Positions 52,195-61,444 are shown, counted from the first letter of the stretch. The stretch: DNA of 64,000 bases from an uncultured Methanoregula sp. (GCF_963677065.1 NZ_OY781872.1:1111419-1175418), one strand, 5' to 3'. The notes: a model not told the origin generated them from the letters alone. Numbers and translations are program-made.

Positions 52195-52764
52195 ATGCAT
52201 GAGCTCTTCCGCAAACTGGTGCACATCCTCTTTGGTCTTGCCATTGCAGCAATGGTTCTCCTGGTGGATCACACCGTTGCCCTATCCGTTCTTGCCCTGG
52301 GCCTCTTTTTCGGGGTTATCCTCGTGGATCTCATCCTCCGGGGCTATCATCTCCCCCTGTTCACCGCACTGGTGGATTACGCGGACCGGGGTGACAGCCT
52401 GCCCGGGAAGGGCGCGCTTTACTTTGCGGTGGGCGCGCTCGTCACCGTCATCCTGTTTCCCGTGCAGGTGGCGGTCCCTGCACTGGTTACGGTTGCCGTT
52501 CTCGATGGGGTTGCGACCCTGGTCGGGGTCCGATACGGGAGGACCCGTATCTTCAACGGCAAATCCCTCGAAGGTACGGCAGCAGCCATCCTCGTCACGG
52601 CAGTCTTCCTTCTCCCGTTCCTGACAATTCCCGGAGTTGCGGTAGTGGCTGTCCTTGCCGGCGTTATCGAACTCCTCTCTCCGATTGACGATAATCTTGT
52701 CATCCCTGTCTCCGTCTCTCTCCTGCTCACGATCCTGCCGGTCCTGATCCGGGTTGCAGCCTGA
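52195..52764 (+). CDS. Dolichol-kinase/SEC59-like membrane protein
   Basis: 189 residues with six or more membrane helices. The family features are ELFRKLVHILFG at the N-terminus (the E-x-R/K-x-x-H block), LPGKGALYFAVGAL, and the CTP-binding block LDGVATLVGVRYGR followed by FNGKSLEGTAAA. Relatives use CTP to phosphorylate dolichol, phytol or diacylglycerol. In archaea this could serve lipid-linked sugar carriers or recycle isoprenoid alcohols, fitting the lipid genes found earlier in the window; the exact substrate is unknown. Confidence 0.85.
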   Translation: MHELFRKLVHILFGLAIAAMVLLVDHTVALSVLALGLFFGVILVDLILRGYHLPLFTALVDYADRGDSLPGKGALYFAVGALVTVILFPVQVAVPALVTVAVLDGVATLVGVRYGRTRIFNGKSLEGTAAAILVTAVFLLPFLTIPGVAVVAVLAGVIELLSPIDDNLVIPVSVSLLLTILPVLIRVAA

Positions 52765-52821
52765 TCGGGAGGGTGTCCGCTCACTCCTATGACAGAGATG
52801 CCAGGTAACCGAAACGAAATA

Positions 52822-52830
52822 TTATATATA
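52822..52830 (+). promoter_or_regulatory. Strong TATA box, probable leaderless start
   Basis: TTATATATA preceded by A-rich CGAAACGAAAT (52810-52820) as BRE. The GTG at 52850 lies about 25 bases downstream, where transcription should begin, so the message of the following lipoprotein is probably leaderless. Confidence 0.65.
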
Positions 52831-52849
52831 AATATATTGAATAATATTT

Positions 52850-53878
52850 GTGATATTTCCCTGCAGGACGGGTCCCTTTTTTCCCTTCTGGGGGACAGTC
52901 CTTGTCATCGTCCTTCTCTTTGTTGCGGCAGCCGGGTGTCTTGATACCCCGGGTAAAACACCTGCTGATTCACCGGCGCCGACCCCCCAGCCAGCGGCCA
53001 ATCCGCACCCGCCGCATTACTTTCCGCTCTATACCTCATCCCTGTACGTAATGCAGAAAAATGCCCCGCCAGGCCTGGTGTTCTCCCTGCCTACGTTCCT
53101 GCCCGAGGGATTCTTCTTCACGTTCGGTTCGCTGCCTCAGGGACCTATTGAAAATCCGTTTGGCAGCGGAGAATTCTATTTCACTTACTCCCGGGGTAAG
53201 GACGAAGAGGTTCTTCTGGTCGAACAGTTCCGGAACTCGACAAAATGTCCGGACAAACCGGTGTTCCAGCCGGCTGTTGAAGGCTCACTCCGGGCAGCGC
53301 GAAAAGAGACGGGGGAACTCTCCTGGGGTGACAGCGGATGGTGTTATATGCTCACCGGCACGCTCCCCCGGGAAGATCTGGAGACGATCGGCGCGTCGGT
53401 GCAGCCCGTCCCGTACAGGGAAGGTGTCATGCCCCCCTACGAGTACGTGCCTCCTGCCCGGCCGCTTGTCGGGAATATTCCTGCAAACGTGAGCGTGTCC
53501 ACAGGAAGGGAGATGGTTACGGTCGATTCCCTCCAGTGCACACCGGAGGCCTGCACGGTCATGATCCGCATCTCTGACAACACGCCTCCTCCCGTCACCC
53601 CGTCACCCGTTGTTACCCTTCCCCCGGCCAACCCTGATCTGCACGCGGTATGGCAGGTGGACGGCGGCCGGCCCCTCCTGACCATGCCTGGTGGCGGGTA
53701 CTCGTACAATACAACGTACGTGTTTTGGAAGATCGAACCCCTGCCGGAAGGATCCCGCCAGCTCACGGTGAATTTTTCAAGTGTGCGAGGAATCTCTGGC
53801 CAGTGGCAGCTCTCCATCCCCCTCCAGAACATCCCAAGCATCGGTCTGCCGTCCGTATCCCCCCATACCGTGCAGTGA
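52850..53878 (+). CDS. Predicted lipoprotein, unknown family
   Basis: 342 residues, GTG start. The signal peptide core VLVIVLLFVAAAGC ends in a lipobox (cysteine at about residue 30). A Pro-rich linker (about 33-55) precedes a soluble extracellular domain in which I recognise no family. Landmarks are TFLPEGFFFTF, EVLLVEQFRNSTKC and a C-terminal part (about 240-330) that looks like a beta-sandwich (NPDLHAVWQVDGGRP). It has its own strong promoter and no linked partner. Confidence 0.75.
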   Translation: MIFPCRTGPFFPFWGTVLVIVLLFVAAAGCLDTPGKTPADSPAPTPQPAANPHPPHYFPLYTSSLYVMQKNAPPGLVFSLPTFLPEGFFFTFGSLPQGPIENPFGSGEFYFTYSRGKDEEVLLVEQFRNSTKCPDKPVFQPAVEGSLRAARKETGELSWGDSGWCYMLTGTLPREDLETIGASVQPVPYREGVMPPYEYVPPARPLVGNIPANVSVSTGREMVTVDSLQCTPEACTVMIRISDNTPPPVTPSPVVTLPPANPDLHAVWQVDGGRPLLTMPGGGYSYNTTYVFWKIEPLPEGSRQLTVNFSSVRGISGQWQLSIPLQNIPSIGLPSVSPHTVQ

Positions 53879-53969
53879 CGGCCCAGAGTTCCTGCCGGTA
53901 AATGGTGTTTTTTATTTTGGGATATCCTCAATCGTCCAAGCCATCCTCTATCCGGAGTCTGGATAAAAT

Positions 53970-53988
53970 CCGGGTTTTAGAAACCCGG
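53970..53988 (-). terminator. Hairpin terminator of the GyrI-like gene
   Basis: CCGGGTTT (53970-53977) and AAACCCGG (53981-53988) form a perfect stem with a three-base loop. On the minus strand it is followed by ATTTTAT. It ends the gene whose stop is at 54007, and on the plus strand it could also slow readthrough from the lipoprotein. Confidence 0.55.
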
Positions 53989-54006
53989 GCTGGAGAAAAA
54001 AGGGAA

Positions 54007-54507
54007 TTATTTCTTGAGTTTTTCCAGTTTTTCGGTGTCGATTGCCACATACACGTCGACTTCCTTGTTGGTCGGCCGGGTGAACCGCTTGTCATACACC
54101 TCGAAATCGTACGTATAGGTCCGGGGCAGCTCGGAGAGCCAGATCGTGCTCCAGATGCCGAGCAGCTCGTCCGGCATCTTTCCTTTTACATTGAAGACCG
54201 CGTAGGTCTGCGCGGGAATGCGCCGGACTTCCATTCCTTCGGGAACCGTTTCGGCCCGGGTCACCCCGCAGCCGAGCAGGAACGAATATTCTCCCCGCCA
54301 GTCACTGGCATAATCCGAGTATACGACATACAGGGTCGGGGGGATTGCCCGGTTCTTTATCTTTGCCGTGGAGTTCTGGGACAGGAACTCCTTCCAGCAG
54401 GCCGGAATGTCATCGATACTCCTGCCATCGGCATTGCAGGTTCTCTTCGAGATCCCGACAACGGTCCGTTCGGGCACTTTCCGTATGGTATACCGGATAT
54501 TCTCCAT
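54007..54507 (-). CDS. GyrI-like/effector-binding domain protein
   Basis: 166 residues, all one GyrI-like domain: KVPERTVVGISKRT strand, PACWKEFLSQN helix, then YVVYSDYASDWRGEYSFLLG and IPAQTYAVFNVKGKMPDEL with a final FEVYDKRF strand (quoted in parts of twenty or fewer). These stand-alone domains bind small hydrophobic or cationic ligands; relatives fused to AraC or MerR regulators sense drugs. It has no DNA-binding part. Its promoter overlaps the upstream region of cofC on the other strand. Confidence 0.85.
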   Translation of the reverse strand: MENIRYTIRKVPERTVVGISKRTCNADGRSIDDIPACWKEFLSQNSTAKIKNRAIPPTLYVVYSDYASDWRGEYSFLLGCGVTRAETVPEGMEVRRIPAQTYAVFNVKGKMPDELLGIWSTIWLSELPRTYTYDFEVYDKRFTRPTNKEVDVYVAIDTEKLEKLKK

Positions 54508-54620
54508 TCCCAGAAATCTCGACTTGCGGGATGTTAAACCACACCATTCCTGCCATGCCCGGCCGGCAGGAAATGCAACATCAGTATCTTTTTTTTCATC
54601 CCCGGCATATCTCGCTGTAC

Positions 54621-55247
54621 ATGTGTCCTCCAGCGCTCATACCCTATAAACCAAAAAACCCCAAGACCCGCCTTTCCGCGATACTCAGTCAGGAGGAACG
54701 GGAGCAGTTTGCACAGGCTATGCTCTCCGATGTAAAGGATGCTGCAAAGGAAGCCATGTGCAGCCCGGTGGTTGTCTGCTCCGAACTCTACGACAGCGAG
54801 GATGTTCAGGTCACTATTATCGACGCTGATCTGAACGGGGCCCTCAACGAGATCCTCCCGCAGTCCGTCACCTCGGCGCTCATCATCATGGCCGATCTTC
54901 CCCTTGCCAATGCCGAAGCCATCCGGCGGGTTATATCAACAGAGAAGGATATGGCTATCGTTCCCGGCCGCGGGGGCGGGACGAACGTGATCTTTGTCAA
55001 GGAGCCAAAACGCTTCCATGTTGATTATTACGGCGCCAGTTTCACAAAACACATGAAGATAGCGGAAGAAGCGGGCCTCTCCTGCGAAGTGATCGATTCG
55101 TTCCGGCTCCACACGGATATTGACGAGGAAGAGGATCTTGTCGAACTCCTGATCCACGGATCGGGGAAGAGCCGGGCGTACCTTGAGGATCTGGGCTTTT
55201 CCCTCGTTGTCGATAAGGGCAGGGTTGGCGCGACCCGCAATCGATAG
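54621..55247 (+). CDS. cofC: 2-phospho-L-lactate guanylyltransferase (F420 biosynthesis)
   Basis: 208 residues from ATG 54621. The start is set by the family's N-terminal ALIPYKPKNPKTRLSAIL, the nucleotide-binding loop; upstream in-frame codons are noncoding. Other blocks are VTSALIIMADLPLA with the metal-binding Asp, and VPGRGGGTNVIFV. It makes lactyl-2-diphospho-5'-guanosine, which CofD then joins to FO. With cofG and cofE here, three F420 genes are within 8 kb but in separate transcripts. Confidence 0.93.
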   Translation: MCPPALIPYKPKNPKTRLSAILSQEEREQFAQAMLSDVKDAAKEAMCSPVVVCSELYDSEDVQVTIIDADLNGALNEILPQSVTSALIIMADLPLANAEAIRRVISTEKDMAIVPGRGGGTNVIFVKEPKRFHVDYYGASFTKHMKIAEEAGLSCEVIDSFRLHTDIDEEEDLVELLIHGSGKSRAYLEDLGFSLVVDKGRVGATRNR

Positions 55248-55278
55248 CATTATCACCCTCTCCTGCTGAACCCATGGT

Positions 55279-55992
55279 ATGAGCCGGGGGTCTGGTCATT
55301 CTCTTGCGGATCTTCTCCACGAGGCCGATCCGGACGTCGATGCCATCATTGATACCTTCATCTCCCTTTTCAATGCCGCGTACGGAAATGCCGGAGCGGA
55401 GCGCTGGGATATCTCAAAAGAAGACTGGCAGCGGTACGAGTTCCTCGGCGACCGGGTACTCGAACTCATCGTGGCCCAGACCCTCTTTACCCAGCGCAAC
55501 GCGGTGCTCAACGAAGGGGAGATGACCAGGATCCTGAGCAGCGTTGTCTCCAACCGGGCCCTGGATGCCCTGTCCCGGCAGCACGGAAAGAAGATCTTCA
55601 CCCGGCTGATCCCCCTTGTCATCGGGGAGCAGAACACGTACGGGGAGCGCATCACCGGCGGGGCGTTCGAGGCGTTCATCGGGGCTCTCTATTGCGAAGT
55701 CGGGCTCGATGACGTGACCTACTTTGTCAATGCCATCATGAAGATCCCCCTTGATACCTGCAATCCCCAGGAGAATGTGATCGGTATCCTGCAGGAATAT
55801 TACCAGAAGCAGAACCAGCCTCTCCCCCGGTACGAGGAGGTATCCCGGAGCGGCCCCGAGAACAGGCGGCATTTCTCCGTCCGTGTCACGCTCGCGGACG
55901 GGAGGACATTCGATGGATCGGGGCTATCCCTCTCGGCAGCCCGGAAGGATGCTGCAAAAAAAGCCCTGGACGGCATCTGCAGCTGCCCGTGA
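55279..55992 (+). CDS. RNase III-like protein with altered active site and dsRBD
   Basis: 237 residues. The RNase III signature reads QRYEFLGDRVLELIV (residues 51-65): Glu54 and Asp58, the metal-binding pair, are kept, but the first Glu of the usual ERLEFLGD is Gln51. The second half of the site reads TGGAFEAFIGALY: Glu131 is kept but the usual Asp three residues earlier is Gly128. A double-stranded RNA-binding domain follows (about 160-235, ending SAARKDAAKKAL). RNase III is uncommon in archaea; this may be a weakened nuclease or an RNA-binding protein, or horizontally acquired. It begins 31 bases after cofC. Confidence 0.88.
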   Translation: MSRGSGHSLADLLHEADPDVDAIIDTFISLFNAAYGNAGAERWDISKEDWQRYEFLGDRVLELIVAQTLFTQRNAVLNEGEMTRILSSVVSNRALDALSRQHGKKIFTRLIPLVIGEQNTYGERITGGAFEAFIGALYCEVGLDDVTYFVNAIMKIPLDTCNPQENVIGILQEYYQKQNQPLPRYEEVSRSGPENRRHFSVRVTLADGRTFDGSGLSLSAARKDAAKKALDGICSCP

Positions 55993-56023
55993 ACGTGCGG
56001 ACTCCCTTCGGCCGGTTCCCCGC

Positions 56024-56674
56024 TTATTCCTTTCCTTTCGGGTAATGCCCGTTCCGGAACCGGATGAGCCCGTCGCAGAACTCGGCCCGGTATCTCTCCA
56101 TCGAGAGGCTGCCTTCCTGGAACTGGCAGTCGTCCTCCTCGATGACCTGGTTGATCAGGTCGTGGGTGGGGAGGAGGAGATCGAGAGGCACGCCTGCCTT
56201 TTCGGAACCCTTCACCAGGGCTTCCCGGAAAAGCCCGATGCAATACGCAACACGGTACTTGTACGCGGTCTTTGTTTTGGTGAGATACTCCGCTACCCGG
56301 TCAGTCTCGATGCGGAGGAAATCCTCCTTGATCTTCTCGTCTTTGCACTTCCCGAGCATATACTTGTAATGGGCATACGGGTACATCTCTTCGAGTTCGG
56401 CAGGAACGATCCCGCAGGTGCCGAAGATGACGATGTGGTACTGCGATGGCTCGAAAACCTGGGAGATGATCATCCGTATGATCTGGTGGCTCGGGCTTGC
56501 CGAGTAGGGTTTCCTGACTGCGCAGGGCATGAAGATGGCGATATCGCGGGGTTCTATCTCGTACTCGTCGATGATGTACCGGTACGATTTCTCGAACTCC
56601 GGCAGGTAAAAGGGCGGGTCGGTGAGGAGGGGATGTTTTTCTCCGGTGCCTGTTTCTTCGTGCTTGCCAGTCAT
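56024..56674 (-). CDS. DUF5591 protein (archaeosine-synthase-like domain, stand-alone)
   Basis: 216 residues from ATG 56674. The central block is MPCAVRKPYSASPSHQIIRMI near residues 40-60 (landmarks PCAVRKPYS and SPSHQII), followed by FGTCGIVPAELEEMYPYAHY, both characteristic of the DUF5591 domain that forms the catalytic middle part of archaeosine synthase ArcS. The TGT-like catalytic and PUA domains of full ArcS are absent here. It may be a split archaeosine synthase part or have another role. Convergent with the RNase III gene. Confidence 0.8.
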   Translation of the reverse strand: MTGKHEETGTGEKHPLLTDPPFYLPEFEKSYRYIIDEYEIEPRDIAIFMPCAVRKPYSASPSHQIIRMIISQVFEPSQYHIVIFGTCGIVPAELEEMYPYAHYKYMLGKCKDEKIKEDFLRIETDRVAEYLTKTKTAYKYRVAYCIGLFREALVKGSEKAGVPLDLLLPTHDLINQVIEEDDCQFQEGSLSMERYRAEFCDGLIRFRNGHYPKGKE

Positions 56675-56796
56675 CAGCTGTCCACTATCAGATCCCCTGT
56701 GAAAATACAAGAAACAACCGACCGGGTTCTGGTGACACTGGCCGGATTACTTCAGGGAAAGGATGGTTACGGGAATGAACAGGTGTGAGCGGCTGC

Positions 56797-57627
56797 TCAT
56801 GCTTCTACCCGCTCCCAGTGACCATCCGGGTAATAGGCGATCCGGATCCCGTCATCGCCAAAGAATCTCCCGCCGGGGTACCGGCTCCACCAGTCAAGGT
56901 TGAGCCAGTAACGCGGCCCGGCCGGACCATTGGTGATGTGGCAGCCCACGTCCGTTATTTTATACCGCTGCCGGATATACCCTGCAGCTGCATCGAACTC
57001 TTCCTTTGTTGTACCGACATACACTTCCGGGTAGGCATGACCGGCAGTGCCGTTTGAAGCATAGATGACGCGGGCATCCCCGCCAACCGATTCTATCATG
57101 GCGGCAACAACGATGGCGAAGTCATCGCAGTCGCCTTTGAGCCCGAGGGCAATGGTACGACTGGCGGGGGAGTAATAGTCGCCCGTGCGTGGATCATCCA
57201 CGTAGGTCCAGCGGGAGTAAACCGCTTCCCAGAGATCGCAGATCTGGGCAAGGTTGAACGGCCCGCCATGGGTCCGCGGGATGAGCGAGACAGCAAAGTC
57301 CCGGGTTACCGGGTCCCGTGAGTCCATGGCGTCCCGCAGGATCTCGGCTTTCCGGCCTTCGGGGGAGGTGTCGTTTCTGCCCGGGCCGGTCACACTCCCT
57401 GCCGACGTATTGACGAGGTTCTGGTACAGGAAATAACCTGTGGAATCCGCACCGTAATTCCGGCTGTTGGGTGTACCGGTACCGGGCCCGCCGGTATGGA
57501 TACAACCTGCGCAGGTGAGAAGGAGTATAATGAGGCAGGTCAGAACGGGAAGGATGAGAAGCATACCGGCAGGTCTCCGGGACCGACCGGGGGCTTTTGG
57601 TTTTTTTGTCTCCTTCCCTGCTGCCAT
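56797..57627 (-). CDS. Transglutaminase-like lipoprotein
   Basis: 276 residues from ATG 57627. A basic N-terminus and membrane core lead to a lipobox LLTCAGC. The catalytic triad is visible as Cys in KGDCDDFAIVVAAM, His in AGHAYPEVYVG and Asp in WLNLDWW. Extracellular transglutaminase-like proteins in archaea may process surface proteins or peptides; the substrate is unknown. In-frame sequence upstream to 57900 is rejected because it lacks the signal peptide pattern and overlaps cofE. Confidence 0.88.
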   Translation of the reverse strand: MAAGKETKKPKAPGRSRRPAGMLLILPVLTCLIILLLTCAGCIHTGGPGTGTPNSRNYGADSTGYFLYQNLVNTSAGSVTGPGRNDTSPEGRKAEILRDAMDSRDPVTRDFAVSLIPRTHGGPFNLAQICDLWEAVYSRWTYVDDPRTGDYYSPASRTIALGLKGDCDDFAIVVAAMIESVGGDARVIYASNGTAGHAYPEVYVGTTKEEFDAAAGYIRQRYKITDVGCHITNGPAGPRYWLNLDWWSRYPGGRFFGDDGIRIAYYPDGHWERVEA

Positions 57628-57773
57628 GTCCGGAAGATCTCGGTGCCGGAGAGGATTATTTTTTGTATCCTGTTCTGCCCGAACAATAAAAGTGTATGCG
57701 TCACACGGGGATATGTTCGTGTGTAGTGTGGATGACGAATAATCTTCTTTCAAAGAATCAGGGAAAAGTGGAG

Positions 57774-58550
57774 TTACCATTCGGTCCGGCTGTTCCGGAA
57801 CGCTCCCATGAAGAGGCAGTCGGTGGCATCGATGGTCTCGATACCCACATGATCCCCGATTGAAAGACCGATTCCCCGGACCACTGCTGCGGGTGTGCAT
57901 TCATCGGCCTCGCCCATGACCAGTTCGGCTGCCGAGGCGATGTTGTCTGCCACCGCCCTTTTCGTGACTTCCAGTTTCCGGCCGAAGAGATCGCACCGGC
58001 CCCGGTCATCGATCACGGCCGTGATGCCGGCTGCCCCGATGGCAACGCCGCTGCAGCCAAGGCGCATGGCATGGGTGCGGCTGTCGGCAATGATGACACC
58101 GATGGATTTTCCTGTCCGGGCTTTTATGGCATCCTTGATGGCGAGTGCGCTCTTGTCCGGGTCGGCAGGGAGTGGCGTGACGCATCCCGGCGGGGCATTC
58201 GAGGCATCCACGCCGGCATTGGGCAGGAGGGTGCCGTTCTTCATGGAGAGGAGGAACCCCGGGATGCCCCCGACAATGGAGTCGCTCTCGCGGAGGACCA
58301 CTTCGACGGTCCTGGGATCCATATGGTACTGCACTGCCAGTTCGAGGGCCCGGGGGGATGGGGTAACAAACGAGAGATCCACCACGTTTCCTTCCGAGGT
58401 TGCAACGGCAGTCTCGGCAAGGACCAGGATATCCCCGTCCTCAAAACCATCGCAGACTTCCTTTGCGGTTGCAACAACGCGGTCGGCAATGGAATCCCCG
58501 CTGTGGATGATGCCGGTTGAGAGCCCGAAGACCTCGAACGTGCTGTTCAT
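57774..58550 (-). CDS. cofE: Coenzyme F420-0:L-glutamate ligase
   Basis: 258 residues. Family blocks are ILVLAETAVATSEGN, LPNAGVDASNAPPG and ADSRTHAMRLGCSGVAIGAAG (given in short pieces), plus the GRKLEVTKRAVAD strand. It adds gamma-linked glutamates to F420-0 using GTP. The start overlaps the folP stop (ATGA), placing it at the end of the glyA-folD-folP-cofE operon, so a F420 step is co-expressed with serine/folate genes. Confidence 0.95.
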   Translation of the reverse strand: MNSTFEVFGLSTGIIHSGDSIADRVVATAKEVCDGFEDGDILVLAETAVATSEGNVVDLSFVTPSPRALELAVQYHMDPRTVEVVLRESDSIVGGIPGFLLSMKNGTLLPNAGVDASNAPPGCVTPLPADPDKSALAIKDAIKARTGKSIGVIIADSRTHAMRLGCSGVAIGAAGITAVIDDRGRCDLFGRKLEVTKRAVADNIASAAELVMGEADECTPAAVVRGIGLSIGDHVGIETIDATDCLFMGAFRNSRTEW

Positions 58551-59359
58551 TTTCCGCTCACCATCCGCTCGTACACGCGGATTGTATCAACGGTCTGGGC
58601 AACATCGTGGGTGCGGACTATCGATGCTCCTTTTGTCAGGAGCCCGAACGTCACGGCAAGACTCCCGGCAAGCCGCTCCTCCGGCTCCCGGTTCACGAGG
58701 CTCCCGATGAAACTCTTCCGCGAGATTGCGGCAAGGAGCGGGCGGTCGAACTGTCTGAACCGGTCGAAATTCCGGCAGAGCTCCCAGTTGTCATCATAGG
58801 AGCGGTACGGTGTCCAGATCCCGATGCCCGGGTCGAGCACATAGTTGTCGATCCCTGCAGTTTCGCACCGCTGAACCACGGCTGCCATGGTGGCGATCGT
58901 GGCATCGAGCCCGACAGCATCCCCCGGGATATAATCCGTTGCCATCACGAACGCGGGGAGCCCGGCCTGTGCCACGCGCTGGACATAGGCAGGCGATGCA
59001 AACCCGGCAATATCGTTCACCGCATGGATCTCGTGCTTCAGGCAGACATCCAGAACCCAGGGGTTCATCGTGTCCACCGAGATGGTGAACCCGGTCCCGT
59101 CGAGTTCTTTCAGGGCCGCGTCGATCCGGCTTGCTTCTTCGGTTCCGCTGATCGCCTGCGCATTGGGAGCCGTGCTCCGGGCGCCCACATCCAGCAGGTC
59201 CGCCCCGGCTTCGATCATCTCGACGGCTTTTTTATGGATCTCGTTTGTGGGAATGAACGAGTCGTGGTAGAAGGATTCCGGGCTGACGTTGAGCACGCCC
59301 ATGACCCGCGGGGGCGCATCCCCGCCGATGACAAGCTTGTTCACCACGCACTGTCGCAT
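58547..59359 (-). CDS. folP: Dihydropteroate synthase-like protein
   Basis: 270 residues. Pterin-binding TIM-barrel blocks: [12 protein letters not shown] near residue 20, [12 protein letters not shown] (the usual form is DIGGEST-RPG, so Arg and Ala replace residues here), VSDTMNP-like [16 protein letters not shown], and the C-terminal SRKSFIGSL and VRTHDVAQT. It condenses a dihydropterin diphosphate with p-aminobenzoate or, in the methanopterin pathway, with a p-aminobenzoyl-ribitol relative. Next to glyA and folD, a folate role is favoured. It overlaps folD by 19 bases. Confidence 0.9.
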   Translation of the reverse strand: MRQCVVNKLVIGGDAPPRVMGVLNVSPESFYHDSFIPTNEIHKKAVEMIEAGADLLDVGARSTAPNAQAISGTEEASRIDAALKELDGTGFTISVDTMNPWVLDVCLKHEIHAVNDIAGFASPAYVQRVAQAGLPAFVMATDYIPGDAVGLDATIATMAAVVQRCETAGIDNYVLDPGIGIWTPYRSYDDNWELCRNFDRFRQFDRPLLAAISRKSFIGSLVNREPEERLAGSLAVTFGLLTKGASIVRTHDVAQTVDTIRVYERMVSGK

Positions 59360-60189
59360 GCCCTCACCTTTGCTGCACGGAACGTGTTCTCCATCAGGGT
59401 CGCAATCGTCATCGGGCCGACCCCGCCGGGAACCGGTGTGATGGCCGATGCGATCTCCTTTACCGCGGCAAAGTCCACGTCTCCGACGAGTTTGCCGTTC
59501 AGCTGGTTGATGCCGACATCGATGACAACCGCGCCGGGCTTCACCATCTCCGGCGTTATGAAATGCGCCTTGCCGATGGCCGAGACCAGGATGTCCGCCC
59601 GCTTGAGTTCCTCGTTGAGCTCCCGGGTTTTACTGTGACAGACCGTGACGGTTGCATCGGCATTGGTGAGCAGGGCCGACATGGGGCGCCCGACATCGAT
59701 GCTCCGGCCGACAACAACCGCCCTGGCGCCGGCAACGGGTATCTTGTACTCTTTGAGGAGGGTCATGATCCCCGTAGGCGTGCACGAGGTGAACCGGGGT
59801 TTTCCTGAGAAGAGGAGCCCCATGTTTTCCGGGTGGTACCCGTCCACGTCTTTTGCCGGGCTTATGGCATCTATCACCTGTTCCGGATCGATCTGTTTCG
59901 GGAGCGGGAGCTGGACAAGGATGCCGCTGATATCCTCGTCCCGGTTGAGTCTCTTCACCGCATCAAGGACGTTCTGGGTTGTTGCATCGGCTGGCAGCTC
60001 GATCCCGACGGAGCCGATCCCCACCTGCTCGCAGGCCCGGTGCTTCATCCGCACGTACATCTGCGATGCCGGGTCGCTTCCGACAATGACGGTCGCAAGC
60101 CGGGGATAGAGACCGGAATCCTCGATCTCCTCCTTAAGGATCTCAAGACGCATCTCCGAGATCTTCTTTCCGTCGAGAATGGTTGCCAT
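59341..60189 (-). CDS. folD: Bifunctional methylenetetrahydrofolate dehydrogenase/cyclohydrolase
   Basis: 282 residues from ATG 60189. Landmarks are [30 protein letters not shown] with the conserved Tyr and Lys (SQMYVRMKH), [31 protein letters not shown], the NADP loop [13 protein letters not shown] and [12 protein letters not shown]. It interconverts methylene- and formyl-tetrahydrofolate. This tetrahydrofolate enzyme is absent from many methanogens, which use tetrahydromethanopterin; it occurs in Methanosarcina with glyA. Here it lies 16 bases after glyA. Confidence 0.95.
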   Translation of the reverse strand: MATILDGKKISEMRLEILKEEIEDSGLYPRLATVIVGSDPASQMYVRMKHRACEQVGIGSVGIELPADATTQNVLDAVKRLNRDEDISGILVQLPLPKQIDPEQVIDAISPAKDVDGYHPENMGLLFSGKPRFTSCTPTGIMTLLKEYKIPVAGARAVVVGRSIDVGRPMSALLTNADATVTVCHSKTRELNEELKRADILVSAIGKAHFITPEMVKPGAVVIDVGINQLNGKLVGDVDFAAVKEIASAITPVPGGVGPMTIATLMENTFRAAKVRACDSAW

Positions 60190-60205
60190 GCCGGTACCTC
60201 TGAAA

Positions 60206-61444
60206 TTATTCGGGATAGAGTGAGAACTTGCCTGCAAGCGCTTCCACTTTTCCGTGGACATCGCGGATCAGTGTCTCGTTCTTGCTGTCCTTGATGACAC
60301 TTGCAATCCAGTTCCCGATCAGGCGCATGTCCGCCTCTTTCATGCCCCGGGATGTGACGGCCGGGGTACCGATCCGCAGGCCGCTTGTGACAAACGGGCT
60401 CTTGGTCTCGTTCGGGATGGTGTTCTTGTTGACCGTGATGCCGGCTTTGCCGAGCGCAACCTCTGCTTCGAGCCCGGTGATGCCCTGTTCGGTTAAGTCG
60501 AGGAGCATGAGATGGTTGTCCGTGCCGCCCGAGACGAGCCGGAGGCCGTTTGCCATCAGGGTCTCGGCAAGGACTTTGGCGTTTTTGATGATCTGCTTGT
60601 TGTATTCCTTGAACGAGGGCTTGAGGGCTTCCTCGAAACAGACCGCCTTTGCCGCGATCGTGTGCATCAGGGGACCGCCCTGCATGCCGGGGAAGACCGC
60701 CTTGTCGATCGCAACGCCGAGATCAGCATTGCACATGATGGCGCCGCCGCGGGGTCCGCGTAAGGTCTTGTGAGTCGTGGTGGTGGTATAGTTGACCACG
60801 CCGACCGAGTTCGGGTGGAGACCGGTTGCGACAAGACCTGCGATGTGGGCGATATCGGCCAGACAGACAGCGCCGACATCATCGGCGATCTCCTGGAAAG
60901 CCTTGAAGTCGATGGTACGGGGGTACGCCGAGGCACCGCAGACGATGATCTGGGGCTTCTCCTGCTTTGCCATCTCCGCAACTGCACCGTAGTCGAGCAT
61001 CTCGGTTTTGGGATCAACGCCGTACTGTGCCACCTGGTAGAATTTACCGGTGAAGCTGACCGGGGAACCGTGGGAAAGGTGGCCGCCCTGGTTGAGCTTC
61101 ATGGAGAGGATCTTGTCTCCCAGCTTGATGGCCGCAAAATAAACTGCCATGTTCGCCTGGGTGCCCGAGTGGGCCTGGACATTGGCATGTTCCGCCCCGA
61201 AGAGCTGCTTGAGCCGGTCGCGGGCCAGGTTCTCGGCCATATCGTGGAACTCGCATCCGCCATAGTACCGCTTGCCGGGGTAGCCCTCGGCATATTTGTT
61301 GGTCATGATCGATCCCATGGCTTCGAGCACTGCACGGGAAACAACGTTCTCGGAAGCGATCAGCTCCAGGCCATTGACCTGCCGGAGCCTCTCTTTTTCG
61401 ATGATATCTGCAATCGCTGGATCGGTTTTTGACAGATACGACAT
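60206..61444 (-). CDS. glyA: Serine hydroxymethyltransferase
   Basis: 412 residues. Blocks include [48 protein letters not shown], the PLP lysine region [14 protein letters not shown] and [13 protein letters not shown]. It converts serine and a tetrahydropterin to glycine and the methylene form. Its position with folD and folP indicates that tetrahydrofolate is the carrier. It is first in the operon, with a divergent promoter region shared with the coiled-coil gene. Confidence 0.96.
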   Translation of the reverse strand: MSYLSKTDPAIADIIEKERLRQVNGLELIASENVVSRAVLEAMGSIMTNKYAEGYPGKRYYGGCEFHDMAENLARDRLKQLFGAEHANVQAHSGTQANMAVYFAAIKLGDKILSMKLNQGGHLSHGSPVSFTGKFYQVAQYGVDPKTEMLDYGAVAEMAKQEKPQIIVCGASAYPRTIDFKAFQEIADDVGAVCLADIAHIAGLVATGLHPNSVGVVNYTTTTTHKTLRGPRGGAIMCNADLGVAIDKAVFPGMQGGPLMHTIAAKAVCFEEALKPSFKEYNKQIIKNAKVLAETLMANGLRLVSGGTDNHLMLLDLTEQGITGLEAEVALGKAGITVNKNTIPNETKSPFVTSGLRIGTPAVTSRGMKEADMRLIGNWIASVIKDSKNETLIRDVHGKVEALAGKFSLYPE

